Origin: Sycobia sp. Sy_11
Lineage: Eukaryota; Arthropoda; Insecta; Hymenoptera; Epichrysomallidae
Direction of reading: 5' to 3'
Assembly: GCA_018907035.1 (NCBI GenBank)
Contig: JACCIC010000039.1
Span: 2,051,501 to 2,115,500, forward strand
DNA length: 64,000 nucleotides
In this document: positions 10,801 through 22,260 of the stretch, in pieces
Layout of the letters: every line of letters starts with the position of its first letter
How positions within the stretch are numbered: the first letter of the stretch is position 1
Notes under the pieces: generated by a model
What the model was told of the DNA's origin: nothing
Database searches by the model: none
What the model saw: only the letters and a program-made list of their open reading frames with translations
Program-made: the position numbers and the translations under genes

Positions 10801-13800
10801 AGGACATCGGGCTCGAGTGGTTCGAGCAGCTGCTGGTTAGTCTGTTCAAGCCAAAGGAGGACAAGGAGGACAGCACGAAACTGGTGACGGAGCCGCCCAA
10901 GGCCCTGCTCACGGCCTGCACGCAGATCGTCGACTGCCTCATTGAGAACGTGCTCAGGCTGGAGGAGACCAACTTGAACGTACCGGCGGACATCGACGAG
11001 AGTCCGCAGAAGCGGGGCTCGTCCCAGCGCCTCGTCGCCTGCCTCACCTCCCTCTATCTCTTCGCCAAGATAAGGCCACAGCTCCTGGTCAATCACGCGA
11101 TCACCCTGCAGCCCTATCTGAGCCTCAAGTGCCAGACGCAGGGCGACTATCAGATAATCAGCAGCGTGGCCCACACCCTCGAGCTCGTCGTGCCCCTGAT
11201 GGAGCATCCCAGCGAGACGTTCCTGGCCCAGCTCGAGGAGGACTCGGTGAAACTGATCCTGCAGCACGACAGATCGGTCGTCGCCAGCTGCCTGTCCTGT
11301 CTCGGCTCGATCGTCAACAACGTGACACGCAACTTCAAACTGATCCGCGACTGTTTCAACAAGTATTACGGCTCGTTGACCACGTACAAGTCCGTGTACG
11401 AAAAGTCTCCGGATAATCCGTGGCTGGTAAAGTACAAGCCGTTCTTCAGAAGGGCCCTCTTCACGGTGGGTCTCCTCCTGAGGCACTTCGACTTCACGGA
11501 CTCGCAGGTCATCGAGGGTCTGCCGGAGAACATCAAGGACCAGGTCTTCGAGACGCTGAATTACTTCGTTGCCCAGGGCAACGACGACACGCGACAGTTC
11601 ACGCTCTCCGCGATTGGATCCCTCTGTATCAGGCACTACGAGTTCATGATGCTTCATCAGCTCGAGGAGCTCTATCATTATTTCCTGACCTCGGATTGCG
11701 CGCCCGTCCAGATGCGAATACAGGTGCTGAACAATCTGGAGCTGTATCTGGCCGAGGAGGAGAAGCGAATGATCAAGCAGGATCTCGAGTGGGCGAAGCT
11801 CTCGAAGCAGGAGAACCTGAAGGAGATGGGAGATGTCTCGTCGGGCATGGCCAGCGCGGTTATTCAGCGATACTTAAATCAGATCCTCGAGTCGTTCCTG
11901 CACGCGAACATCAACGTGAGGCGAGCCGCGCTGAAGGTAATTCAATTGATTCTAGCCCAGGGATTGGTGCATCCGGTGACGATTGTGCCGTACCTGATAT
12001 GCATGAGCACCGACTGCGAGAAATCGGTGAGCCACAGCGCGGACAAGCAGCTCCAGGACATCGAGAAAAAGTATCCCGGTTTCGTGCACACGAAGGCCCA
12101 GGTCGGCATCAGGCTCAGCTATCGATTGCAAAAAATTCTGCAGAAGGATCCGACCGTGGTCAGGGGTATGCGAGCGAAGGAGGGCGAGTATCCGGGGGCT
12201 CTGAACGGATTCCTCTACACGATACTGCGCAACACGAAGCAGCAGCGACGAGCCATTGTCCAGTCCTTTCTCAAGCAGTTCGACGAGAGCAACAAAATCA
12301 GCCTCTCGCAAATGCTTTATCTAGCGGACAATCTCGCCTACTTCTCTTACCAAGTGCAGGACGAGCCTCTTTTCATTATTCACCACATAGACGTTATAAT
12401 TTCCATGTCCGGCATGAACCTACTGCAGTCGTTCAAAGAAGCTTTATTGCCTAAAGACGGCAGTGCTCCTCAGCAGGGACCACAGCAAGAACAACAGCAA
12501 CCTATAATGGATCAGCAACAGCATCAACAGCAGCAGCAACAGCAGCAGCAGCAGCAGCAGGAGCAAGTGCAAATGCAAATACAGCAGGAACAGCAGCAGC
12601 AGCAGCAGCAACAACAACAACTACAACAGTATCACCAACAACAGTACCTACTTAATCAGCAGCAACACAATCCAATCCTGTATCCACAGGTAGTTCATTT
12701 GATAACTGCTATTTTATATATATGTATAGGAATCCGTTTTTTGTTTTGTTTTGTTTTTTACATATTAATACATAATATTGCAGAGGTTAATGCAAGATTT
12801 TTCAATAATATGTAAAGAGCAAATATATAAATAAGAAAAGGTTTTTCTTAAAGCTAAAAAATATATAATATTAAATATAAAATAAAATATTTTATAGATA
12901 TAAAGAATTAGAATAATAGTTAAATATTTAATATTCACATATATTTTATTTGAAATTTTGAGTACGAAGATACAAAAAATGCTAAGTCTAATACTTAAGA
13001 ACCTATATTAAGATTATTTTTTATTTATTTATTTTTAATTAAAAAACTATATTTGTTAAACAAATTAAAACTTATACAAATAAAACTATTTTAAAAGACA
13101 TTTTATTTTATTTAAAAAGTATAAAATAAAACAAAAGGTTTATTATATACAAAATTATATTATATAAAAATTATTATGTACAAAACTATAACAGAAAACT
13201 AACTAAAAATCTCATTTCAGGGCATGGAAATGCTGCCCCAAGCCCGTATGCCTGTCGCAATGCCAATGGGAGTGGCGCCTGTTGTTCCAACATCACTATT
13301 CGGCCCGGACGGTCTGCCAAAACCCGAACAGCTGCTCGCTGCAATCGAGGACGAGGAGGACGACGAGGAGGACGAAGAGACGGTTCTCGCGAGGGTACCG
13401 GAGAACACGAGACTCCTACGCGATTACATCACCGCCAGTCAAGGATTCCTCTTGCTGCTTACGCTGCGCGAGCATCTCAAGGACCTGTACGGTTTCTCCG
13501 ATGCGAAAATCAGTCAGTACTCGCCCTCCGAGACGAACAAGGTCTACGAGAAGGCCGTCAATCGCAAGAACAATCAAATGTTCAAGCCGAAGAACACCCT
13601 GCAGAGGCTTCAGGAGAACAAGACCGACGAGGAGGAGCTCGACGACAAGGGCAGGCGGCAGCTCGTCAAGGAGTACCTTCACTTCAAGCAGCTCATGCTC
13701 AAATTCGATCCCGACGATCCCGAGGACGAGGACGGCGACGAGAATAGCCCGGCGAAGCGGGGAGCCGCCGGCGCCGGCGCCGACTCCAAGGTCTCGAATT

Positions 13801-14132
13801 CCTCGGAGGCCGACCGATGCAACGCCTCGACGGCGTCGGGGGCCCGCGTCCAGGAGGGCGCCGAGGGCGCGCCCGTCCAGTACCAGGTGCACCAGGTGCC
13901 CGATCACCCGAACAACTCGATGAGCCAGAGCCAGAGCCATCCGCGTGTGCCGAAGCTCACGATACACGCCAGCCATCATCATCATCCCGCGTCCACGGAG
14001 AAGGAGCACCATCGCAAGCATCGCGCGCACAAAACGGAAAAGCCGAAGAAGCATAAGAAGAAAAAGAAGCGAAGACTGTCGGACAGTAGCGACAGCGCCG
14101 AAGACTTTAGCGATCCCGACTATCTCGTGTGA
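6495..14132 (+). CDS. Nipped-B: Nipped-B / NIPBL (Scc2) cohesin loader
   Basis: Product: the Scc2 subunit of the Scc2-Scc4 (NIPBL-MAU2) complex, a nuclear HEAT-repeat protein that loads cohesin onto chromatin and stimulates its ATPase. Exons are 6495-12689 and 13221-14132, joined in phase 0 (CAG/GTAGTT, TTTCAG/GGC), giving 2368 residues. The start ATG (CAAAATGA) is chosen because the protein then begins MNGVIPSVPITTLAGIASL, closely matching vertebrate NIPBL; an in-frame ATG at 6471 would only add eight residues. Order: MAU2-binding N-terminus (about 1-130), Ser/Pro then Gln/His-rich region (about 280-480), charged Lys/Glu linker (about 535-615), HEAT-repeat body (about 620-1985, including FLDHSTSVREAAVDLVGKF and SCLGSIVNNVTRNFKLIRD), polyQ (about 1995-2055), acidic stretch (about 2108), conserved HLKDLYGFSDAKISQYSPSE block, and a Lys-rich tail with a Ser/Asp end. 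Length is intermediate between fly (about 2.1k) and human (2.8k) proteins. Oddities: almost intronless, and a composition step inside the first coding exon. Confidence 0.96.
12690..13220 (+). other. Nipped-B intron 1 of the coding region
   Basis: A 531-base AT-rich intron, GT at 12690 and AG ending at 13220, phase 0. The upstream frame stays open for 41 more codons into the intron, to a TAA ending at 12815, so intron retention would give a protein lacking the conserved C-terminal block. AATAAA-like hexamers (for example near 12880-12895) lie inside, so a short intronic-polyadenylated transcript is possible. This is not evidence that it is made. Confidence 0.85.
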
Positions 14133-15096
14133 GTAGCGGCCGAGCGTCGGCGTTGATCATTTTGTAAACTCCATGGTTTTTAACCTCTTTTTTTTCCTTT
14201 GACTTTTTTTTCTCTCTTTTTTTTTTTGTCTTTCATTCTTTTCATTTCCACTGTGCCGGTGCTGGACGCTCATGTCTCGGGGAGGCGATAAGCATTTCCC
14301 TCGCCCCGCGACAAAAGGCCAAACGGCGTCTATGAAAAGATTCCTTACATCGTATAGAAAACGAACTTTTTTTATCTGTGTAAATATAGATTTCAATGAA
14401 TTAAAAGTAAATGCATAGATGCTAATTGTAATACCGAGAAGAAAAACTGTTACTTTTTTTTCGAACTGAAGGAGCACTTTCTTCATGAAAATGTTAAGGA
14501 AAAAGGACCAGCCAATGCTGTTTTTTTAATTATATTCAAAAAAGCGTGAAAGAGAAAATTATTAAAATTATTAAATTATTAAAATTAAAAAAAAAAGACA
14601 ACAAATTCATTGCGTGGAAAAAGAAAAATCTGCGATAGTTCCCTTTAACGAACTAAATAAAGAAAAATGGCAGTTTTAACTTTTTTGTAATGAGCTCATT
14701 ATTGGCCATATTATATAGGAAATTGTTTCCCAAGAGCCAAAGTGCCACGAAACTGGCCGGCTGAGCTTTTTCTTTTGCAAAAAGCGTGCAATGATAGATC
14801 TTTAAGAATGGAACGAGACTTTGATATCTCGCTAATTAATAGCGGAATAATAATAAAAAAAATATAAAAAATAATAGATACGCGCAAAAATGTCGTGTTG
14901 GCGTTTGAAAAATTTAAAAGAAATAAACAAGTTTTAAAAGAATTAAAGGGAAGAGATGTGACTGTACAAATTTCACGCGTGTATATATTTATTAAATGAT
15001 AAAACAAAAGAGTCCCAAGATTTTCTCTTGGTGATGCACTTAAACTACAAATGATTATAAATAAAAAAAGTAAAATTATATTATATACATACATGG

Positions 15097-15159
<63 letters not shown>

Positions 15160-16186
15160 AAATATATAAATATGAGGGGCTACATAGAGAGAAAGGAATT
15201 AGAATATCACACAAGTGATGCGAGGAAGGGCTCAAAAGTTATATAAGAGTGAGAGTGTGTGACTGTACGTAAGAGAGGCAAGGGATGTGGAAGAGATAGT
15301 TATTAGTATAATAGAGTGAAAAATAAAAGAAGAGCTTTTTGTTTTACACTTTACCCTTCATTGTAATAAACCTTTTAAGCAGTACAGTGAATTCTAAATA
15401 ATTATATTTCTACGTACATATAATTTTAAAAGTTAAGGGCTCTATTCGTACATAAGTATTTCCATGAGGTGGTCGATGTATCGTGTCGAGTAAGGTTCAA
15501 AATTAGAATGAAAAAAAAAAAACAAAATAGCACCCTATTCGACGCAATAAGGAGGCTCGCTTGTATTATAACATTATCACATACCGCATCAACTATGTTT
15601 TTGTATTTGGTAATCTAATGAAAGAATATCAATTAACAAGCAGGTTCATAGAAAGTATATTATATAAATATATATATATATGTATATGTATATATTTATA
15701 TATGTATACATATATATGTGTGTGTATACATATATATGTATATGTATATATATTTGAGTAAAGCTGTCCAGTGTTAATGTTATCCATAACGCAATATGTT
15801 TGTAATGTAGCGATTCCTAAACCTCAGATGAAAAAAAAAACCTTGAAATCGTTGTAAAGTCGAAATGGGAATGTTGAAGTGAAAACAATACGTCAGTTCT
15901 GGATAAGACTTAACGCTCGTTTACTCATAACTTATTATGTACATCGTCTGAAAAAAAGAAAGGTACGTTCATAAAGAAAAAATAAACATAAGCATATATC
16001 AAAGTGTCCTTTTTTTTAAATTTCTATATATATATATATATATATATATCTACTCTATATCCGCTTCACATATATCCTGCCTTTTATACTATACAACATA
16101 AAAATAAAAATAAAAATTCTTATAAATACTGTACAGCTGATAATCGTGCATGCTTTTTATAATAGACATGATATATCATAATTTCG
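14133..16186 (+). other. Nipped-B 3' UTR and convergent spacer
   Basis: T-rich then AT-rich sequence between the Nipped-B stop and the stop of the convergent CCDC112-like gene, about 2.05 kb. Candidate plus-strand poly(A) signals (AATAAA) occur near 14655 and 15363, among others; which is used cannot be told. The two 3' UTRs probably abut or overlap. No additional gene is seen; the ORFs here are low-complexity TA reads. Confidence 0.55.
15104..15151. repeat. (TA)n microsatellite
   Basis: About 23 TA units in the Nipped-B 3' flank. A looser TATATG/TATACA repeat follows at about 15655-15755. Confidence 0.95.
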
Positions 16187-19100
16187 CTATCTTCGTCGAT
16201 TCGTGAACGACTCGGATGTTTCGTAGGTTCTCCAGCTGGCGGTGGCCCTGGAAGACCGAACGGGAAATCGCAATTTTACTAGTTTCAATCGACGCATGCA
16301 AATCAATAAACATAAATTAAGATGAAAATTTACACACCTCTTTGGCAAATCTTTTATATAATTTACCGGCTGGGCGGTTTTGATTTCGCCGCCTCGGTAT
16401 ATCTTGTCCTGCCAAGCTTTGGTCTCCTTCAACAGCGTTGACTCGGTCGGCTCGCTAAAATCGTAGCGCACCGGCTGCAGCGATTGCGGCTTCTGCGCCT
16501 TCGCCAACAAAATGTTTCTTCGTCTCTCCAGAAACTCCTCGTCGCGAGCTCTGCAAAAGTTGTATTTATGTAGCAACGTATGATTTTTAATTTATAGGTG
16601 GATAAATCGAAACGTACTTTTAATCGACTATATTGTAAAAAAAAAAAAGATTTCATGGTCTTATTTAACTTAATGACAAACGCATGTATATTTATATAAA
16701 AATTACTCATTTATATTAAATTAAAAATACAAACTTTGACATTATGGAAACTCTACAATTGCTATATGAATAGATAAATGAAAGCTTAAAACAATTCTTA
16801 ATCTATGTTTATTAATTCAAAAATAATATTATAATTAATACACACATTACGTTATATTTTAAAATTAATGTGCAAATAATCGAATTTCATGTGAATATGT
16901 TGGAAGTAATTTCCACAATCTGTAAATTAAATTCATAATGTCTTTTTTTACCATTTATATGCAGAGTTTTAATTTAGACATACTATATTATACTGATACC
17001 ATAACAATAATCAATTAATGACAACGAAGGATTTTTAAACTGCACTAATTCAATATAAATTATGATTAAAAAAAAAGGAATATATATATATGTCTTCAGC
17101 ACTTGAATAGTTGTACAAAAGCTATATATTCATAACGTCGACTTCACCATCGGACAATTTTGCCGGATTACAAGATTTTTTTTTTAAAGTAAATTATAAG
17201 AATTTAGGTATTCAAGATGAACAGAATCGGCTCGAATCTTCGGACATAAAAGGTAAATTAAAAATTAGGTGGTGGGAGCGTTCAGGTTGTCCCTTACTCA
17301 CATAACAAATGGAATATTTTATTTTTATTTTTGAATTTATTATCCCTAGTATTTTCTATTTCAGATTCTGCGGGGGAAAATGTCATTTGTAAACACGGTC
17401 AGTCTGACGGTCATTAGATTATTACATAAAGTCTGTACGACCGATAAAAATATTTATTAATATAAGGTGTTTAGCATTAGTATACGTGCGCGAGGGAAAA
17501 ATAATTTGAGCGAGAAGTCTATTTTGAAATTATTTACTTTCATGAAGAAAAAAAAACATTCTTTCTTCCCACACACTCCTAGTACGAATCAACCCCCCCC
17601 CCCCCACTAAGAGACAGCCGCGATCTTACATAAATACCGCGTTTGTATAAAAATTCCACCTTCTCCCCCCCCCCTTCCCAAAAAAATCACACCCACCGCC
17701 CGCATACCTGAACACCTGCAGAATGAGAGCGGACATGGGCCCGGTCTCGCGATCGGCATCGCAGCACCGATGCTCCTGCTGGCGCTGCTGCTCGGCGCTC
17801 GCCGCCGGGCCCCTCCTCCCGCCCTCGGCCGCCTTCCTCTCCCTGTACTCGGCCACGAGCCTCCTCAGCCTGCTCGCCCTCGCCTGCCTCCTCGTCTCCC
17901 TGTACTCGGTCCTCGACTCCCGCCTGCTCCTGATCAGCTCGTCCTCGGCGGCGCGCTCCCTCTCCCTGCGCTCCCGCCACTCGCGCACCAGCTCCCTCTT
18001 GCGCTCGGCCTCGGCCCGCCTCTGCTCGGCGACGCGGGCCTGCCGGCCCTTCCGCCTCTTGCCCCCCTCCCCCTTAACCACCGCCACCTCCCCTCCTCCC
18101 CTCCTCCTCCTCCTTGGCGACGACCTGCCGCCGGCGCGTCTCCGAGGCGCGGCCGAGCCTCTCGAGGCGCTCCTGCTCCCTGCGGCCGCGCCACTGCCTC
18201 ACCGCCTCGCGCTGCTTGTCGCGCAGCCTCAGGTAGGTCCTGTGCCAGGCCACGTGGTTCACGATGCACTCCTTGGTCAGGTCGGGGCACTTGGCCTGGA
18301 GGGCGCGCACCAGGGCCGGCACGCTCTTGTGCTTCTTGACGAGGCGCAGATAGAGCAGGTGGTCCTCGTCGCTCCAGTTGCCGTTGTGGCCTGGAGCAGG
18401 ATATGCGTTGCATTGCGTACGTCGCTCGAGCAGTGTAGATATATACATGTGTTTACGTGTGTAAAAAAAAAAAAAAATAAAAAAAATAACAATGAACCAA
18501 GAAAATCGAATGGATTATTAGATAAATATATATAGATGCGCGTATAATGTAATGGAATCGACGTTTTTGTTAATAATAAACATAGCCATCGGATGAAGTT
18601 CCTTATAATCAGTCGATTTTCTACCTGCAAACACGATACTAAACATACCGATTGCATCAAATAACGAACTATATAACTGTACAATTTTGAGAATGAAGAG
18701 CCGTTGTGATCATCGTCAAGGTAAGTTCAAGCTAAATGAAATCCTTCATTGAATTTTCTACGTTAAAACACGGATTAATTTATGTCAAATTGCCTAATAA
18801 GTTAAAAATAAAATGATCACAATGAACCTCTATCGATAAAACTTCAAGAGTACCGAGCTGCCCGAAAAAATCGAGCGAAATTCCATTTGAATTTCCCATG
18901 AACGATTTCATTTACGAAAGTTTCTAAATATAATTTTACAACGTATCTGTATTACGCTTGGCGCGAAACGTTTCGAAAGAATTATCTAACTTAAATTTTT
19001 TTACATTTTATCTTTAACGTACAAAATATGTAAGTAAATTCTATAGTTTTGTAAAAAAATATCAAACACTTTATATCCTACATACAAAACGTTACATTTA

Positions 19101-20677
19101 AAACGTTTATATTGAAAAATTAGATGATCGAATAAAGAATCATCGATTCTACTCTTAGGCTAGAGTTTTACAAACTTATATTACATTCAACAATTGTTTT
19201 TATTGAGCAAAGAAATTTGATTAAAAACGTCTACAGATTTCTGAAATATTGTTAACTTCAATGTCCATTTTGCATACAGATGTTTGTTTAAACAATTCCT
19301 TTTAATACATACATATATATAGTAGTACAGATGTATAAATATAGAAATGCATTATACCCAAACTATAAACAATTAGAGATTCCTATTTTCCAAATGAAAA
19401 AGACAAAAATACCGTTTCTGTTCTTTATTTGTGTAGAATAATATCTTGCAAGTTATTTGTAAAGTTTTTTTCAATATTATAACAGAAAAATTCTTTTTCA
19501 AAGTACCCTCTACTAACGTAGGATGTATAATATTCAATTCTATTTAAAAACTTTCAAAAATTCGTTATACCTAAGAATATTATTTACTAGGTAAGTATGC
19601 TGAACTGAAAAAAAGGAACCAGTAAACGACCCGAAAAATTATTACTTATGTTGCTAAATAATAAACGCTAGTCTATATACATTTAACCATAATACTTTAT
19701 ACGATAAATTTACATATTGAATAGATAACAGTAGATAATCAATGATATTATGAACGTCAAAAAAATTACTTTAATCTTTAAGAAAAGAAAAATTTTTCTC
19801 TGGATAGCTCGCAGATAATGTAACAATGCGTAAAAATGAACGGCACGATATTTTCAAAGGGATCGTTATTATCGAAATTAATCTTATTCATACGCTCCTC
19901 TCTAAATATAAAATAAAAACCAAACCAAACACAACGAGTACCTTACCCGTTTTCGCTAATAATGTACAGAAATCTTCGACCTCGTCGTAATCGAATTTCT
20001 TGGCAGATTCGCCGTCCTCCTTGTTCACCTTCGCGTTCGACGGCTTCCCGTGAAATTTGTCGTCGGAAACAAAATTCTTATGCTTCCGTATTGCTCTGAT
20101 CATCGCGCCGAGATCAGCGTTCAAACTATTTTCAACTTTCTTTAACGTTGCAATGTTATTATTTATACCCTTTTTCAATTCTTCAATTTTCTTCCATAAG
20201 GACTGTAATTTGTTTTTAAAATTTTCAAGATCTTAAAAAAAAAAGAGAAAAGAAAACTTTAAAATATTAATAAAAATGGGCCATAAATTGAAAATTGTAA
20301 ATAAAAAAAAGAACGAAATCAAATGATTCACCAATTGTTTTAATATCTTCACTTATTAAAGCTTTAACAGCTTTAAGTTCCTCGTAAATTGACGTTATCT
20401 TTTCCTTCAGTGTGTCTGCTATTTTCTGCCTGAATATTTCGGTAATGTTGATTATTATTTTTTTTTTTTTTTAATAAAATAAATTTTTTTAAATGATCCT
20501 CCGCTGTAATTACCTTTCAGGTTCGTATTTATTAAAATCTTGCTTAATACTGTGCTCCAGTTCCGAATTGATTTTCGACTTGGTTACAAACGACACTAGC
20601 GATCTTTCAATAGTGCATTCCTGCTGCTTTAGATTAAGATAAACTTTTAAATGCTGCGTCCTAGTATGATTACTCAT
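16187..20677 (-). CDS. Ccdc112: CCDC112-like coiled-coil protein
   Basis: Exons on the minus strand: 20677-20514, 20429-20332, 20231-19947, 18390-17708, 16550-16338, 16247-16187; all borders are GT/AG and the phases chain (2,1,1,2,2). About 500 residues, near the family's usual length. The start has an in-frame TGA two codons upstream. The N-terminal half is helical and Lys/Glu-rich (LEHSIKQDFNKYEPE; ITSIYEELKAVKALISED). The GC-rich fourth exon carries the signature GHNGNWSDEDHLLYLRLVKK and then a long Arg/Glu coiled coil. The C-terminus has a PKRATASW motif resembling the end of vertebrate CCDC112. The vertebrate protein has been linked to centriolar satellites and cilia; that role is only inferred here. 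Exon 4 contains one surplus base, within about 18092-18119, which breaks the frame; upstream and downstream frames and splice phases agree once a single base is discounted. Assignment to CCDC112 rather than a related coiled-coil family is fairly but not fully secure. Confidence 0.8.
17593..17674 (-). other. Intronic G-runs after the CCDC112 exon 4 donor
   Basis: The plus strand has C13 at 17593-17605 and C10 at about 17665-17674, so the transcript carries G10 and G13 roughly 33 and 102 bases downstream of the donor at 17708/17707. Intronic G-runs near donors are known splicing enhancers (hnRNP H/F sites) and can form G-quadruplexes. Confidence 0.6.
18391..19946 (-). other. CCDC112 intron 3, 1.56 kb
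   Basis: AT-rich intron between exons 3 and 4; phase 1 on both sides. I found no further exon inside, but a short in-phase exon could be missed. Confidence 0.6.
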
Positions 20678-22260
20678 TTTTCAACTTATCAATATTACCA
20701 TTAGCTTGTGAATATGTGTACAATAATTATACAACTGTTACGGTGTTCCATTAATCACATGGACTCGGGTTTATTTTGTTACCATGGTGATTGGCAACCC
20801 CTCTTTGAAAAAAAATTCCCTTTTCGGTTATTAAAAAAAAAAAAAAGTTCCAAAAGAAGTTAGGTAAGTGGGACGAATTTTAATGACAATAAAAAATTCA
20901 TTATGTGCTTAAATCTTATTTATATTACAAGTGTTTCACATTTTGTCCATGAGCGATAAACGCCCACATTGTTTACATGATTTCAAATATCCATACACCC
21001 ACACCTACATTCATGCATCACAAGCAGTTTTGTAAGTAACATAAAATACTTTATACAAGATGTACAAAAATATGATTGGCATCCAGTTATTTTTTCATCA
21101 CTTCTTCGGCTTACAGTAGTGTATACAGAAATAATAAGATTCTTTTTATTTTTTATACACTTTTTTCTTTTTCAGTTTTCGATCAAAATCACGAAAACAC
21201 ACCGTTACTTCTATCATAGGACAGTTTTTATTATTTAGTCGAATTTGACTATTAATAACAATACTTCTAATTTATAATAAATGCATTAACGCCATTAAAA
21301 ATTTTTGAAGTTAATTATTAGAAGAATCACGTTAATATTTGTACAACCTCTAAATATACATTTATAAATAAATACGTATATTTTGTTAAACCAAAACAAT
21401 CTTAGAGCGAGTACGGAAGAAAAGAGTTTTAAGTAAAATTTTAAATTCATCACTGTGACTAGCTCGCTACTGCTGTTGTGGAAGTCGAGTTAATAGGTAA
21501 GTTAAAAAAACATTTTTATATTTATTCCTGCAAAATTTCTAACTGATAACTCGTTTAAGATTCATTTTGTCTATTTTTACTGTAGATTCAATCTATGAAA
21601 CTCAAAAATCAGAACTAATTCTAACTGCATTTTTAGAATGAATGAACCAAGACATGAATTTTCATTTCGACTAGAGGACTTTTAGTCCTAACAATTTTTA
21701 TAAAATCAATCAAATAAAAACATAACAGCTTACAAAGGTTACAATGGATTTTCTTTTCTGAAACTAAAAATCTCATATGCAAAATTACTATACTCCTTTA
21801 CTCCTGAAATTAATCACCTCACAAAAACTTACCCCCCAAGTTACATAATTAAGTCATAAATTGCCTGTGTTGAGGTTTGTCTATCAATTGTCAAGAAATT
21901 TTATAAATTCCTTAGAAAAGATAGAAGTTGGACGTCCATTCAAATATGTTATCTACACCAATACTATAACTGAGTCTGATATTAACTTTTACTATTGAGT
22001 AACTTCAACTTCAATATGAAGTTGAAGTATTTTATATTATTTAAGATATTCAAATATATAGTATTTAAAACATAGAATAAGTATTTGTTTCTTGAATAAT
22101 TATTCATGTAGTTGGCCAACCCTAACCATTTTTATATTAATTTGTGTTAAAAATTATATTGAATCTCATTTAAAGTATCAGTGCAAAAATAATCAAATTA
22201 CTTTGCGTAATCAACATTAAAAAGTAACATAGACCAGAAGCGATTCAACACTTGTTCTGA
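20678..22260 (-). other. Spacer: Rab40 3' UTR and CCDC112 promoter
   Basis: About 1.6 kb between two same-strand genes. TTTATT (minus-strand AATAAA) occurs near 21147, 21226 and 20772 and could end Rab40 transcripts. The last few hundred bases before 20677 must hold the CCDC112 promoter. No TATA element or extra gene is evident. Confidence 0.5.

Noticed and set aside
9768..11678. A 636-codon open frame antisense to Nipped-B
   Set aside because: It mirrors the GC-rich codon use of the sense strand, begins and ends with the composition step, and has no recognisable domain.
13282..14054. Arg/Thr-rich and Leu/Val-rich alternative frames over the last Nipped-B exon
   Set aside because: Out-of-frame reads of a confirmed coding exon.
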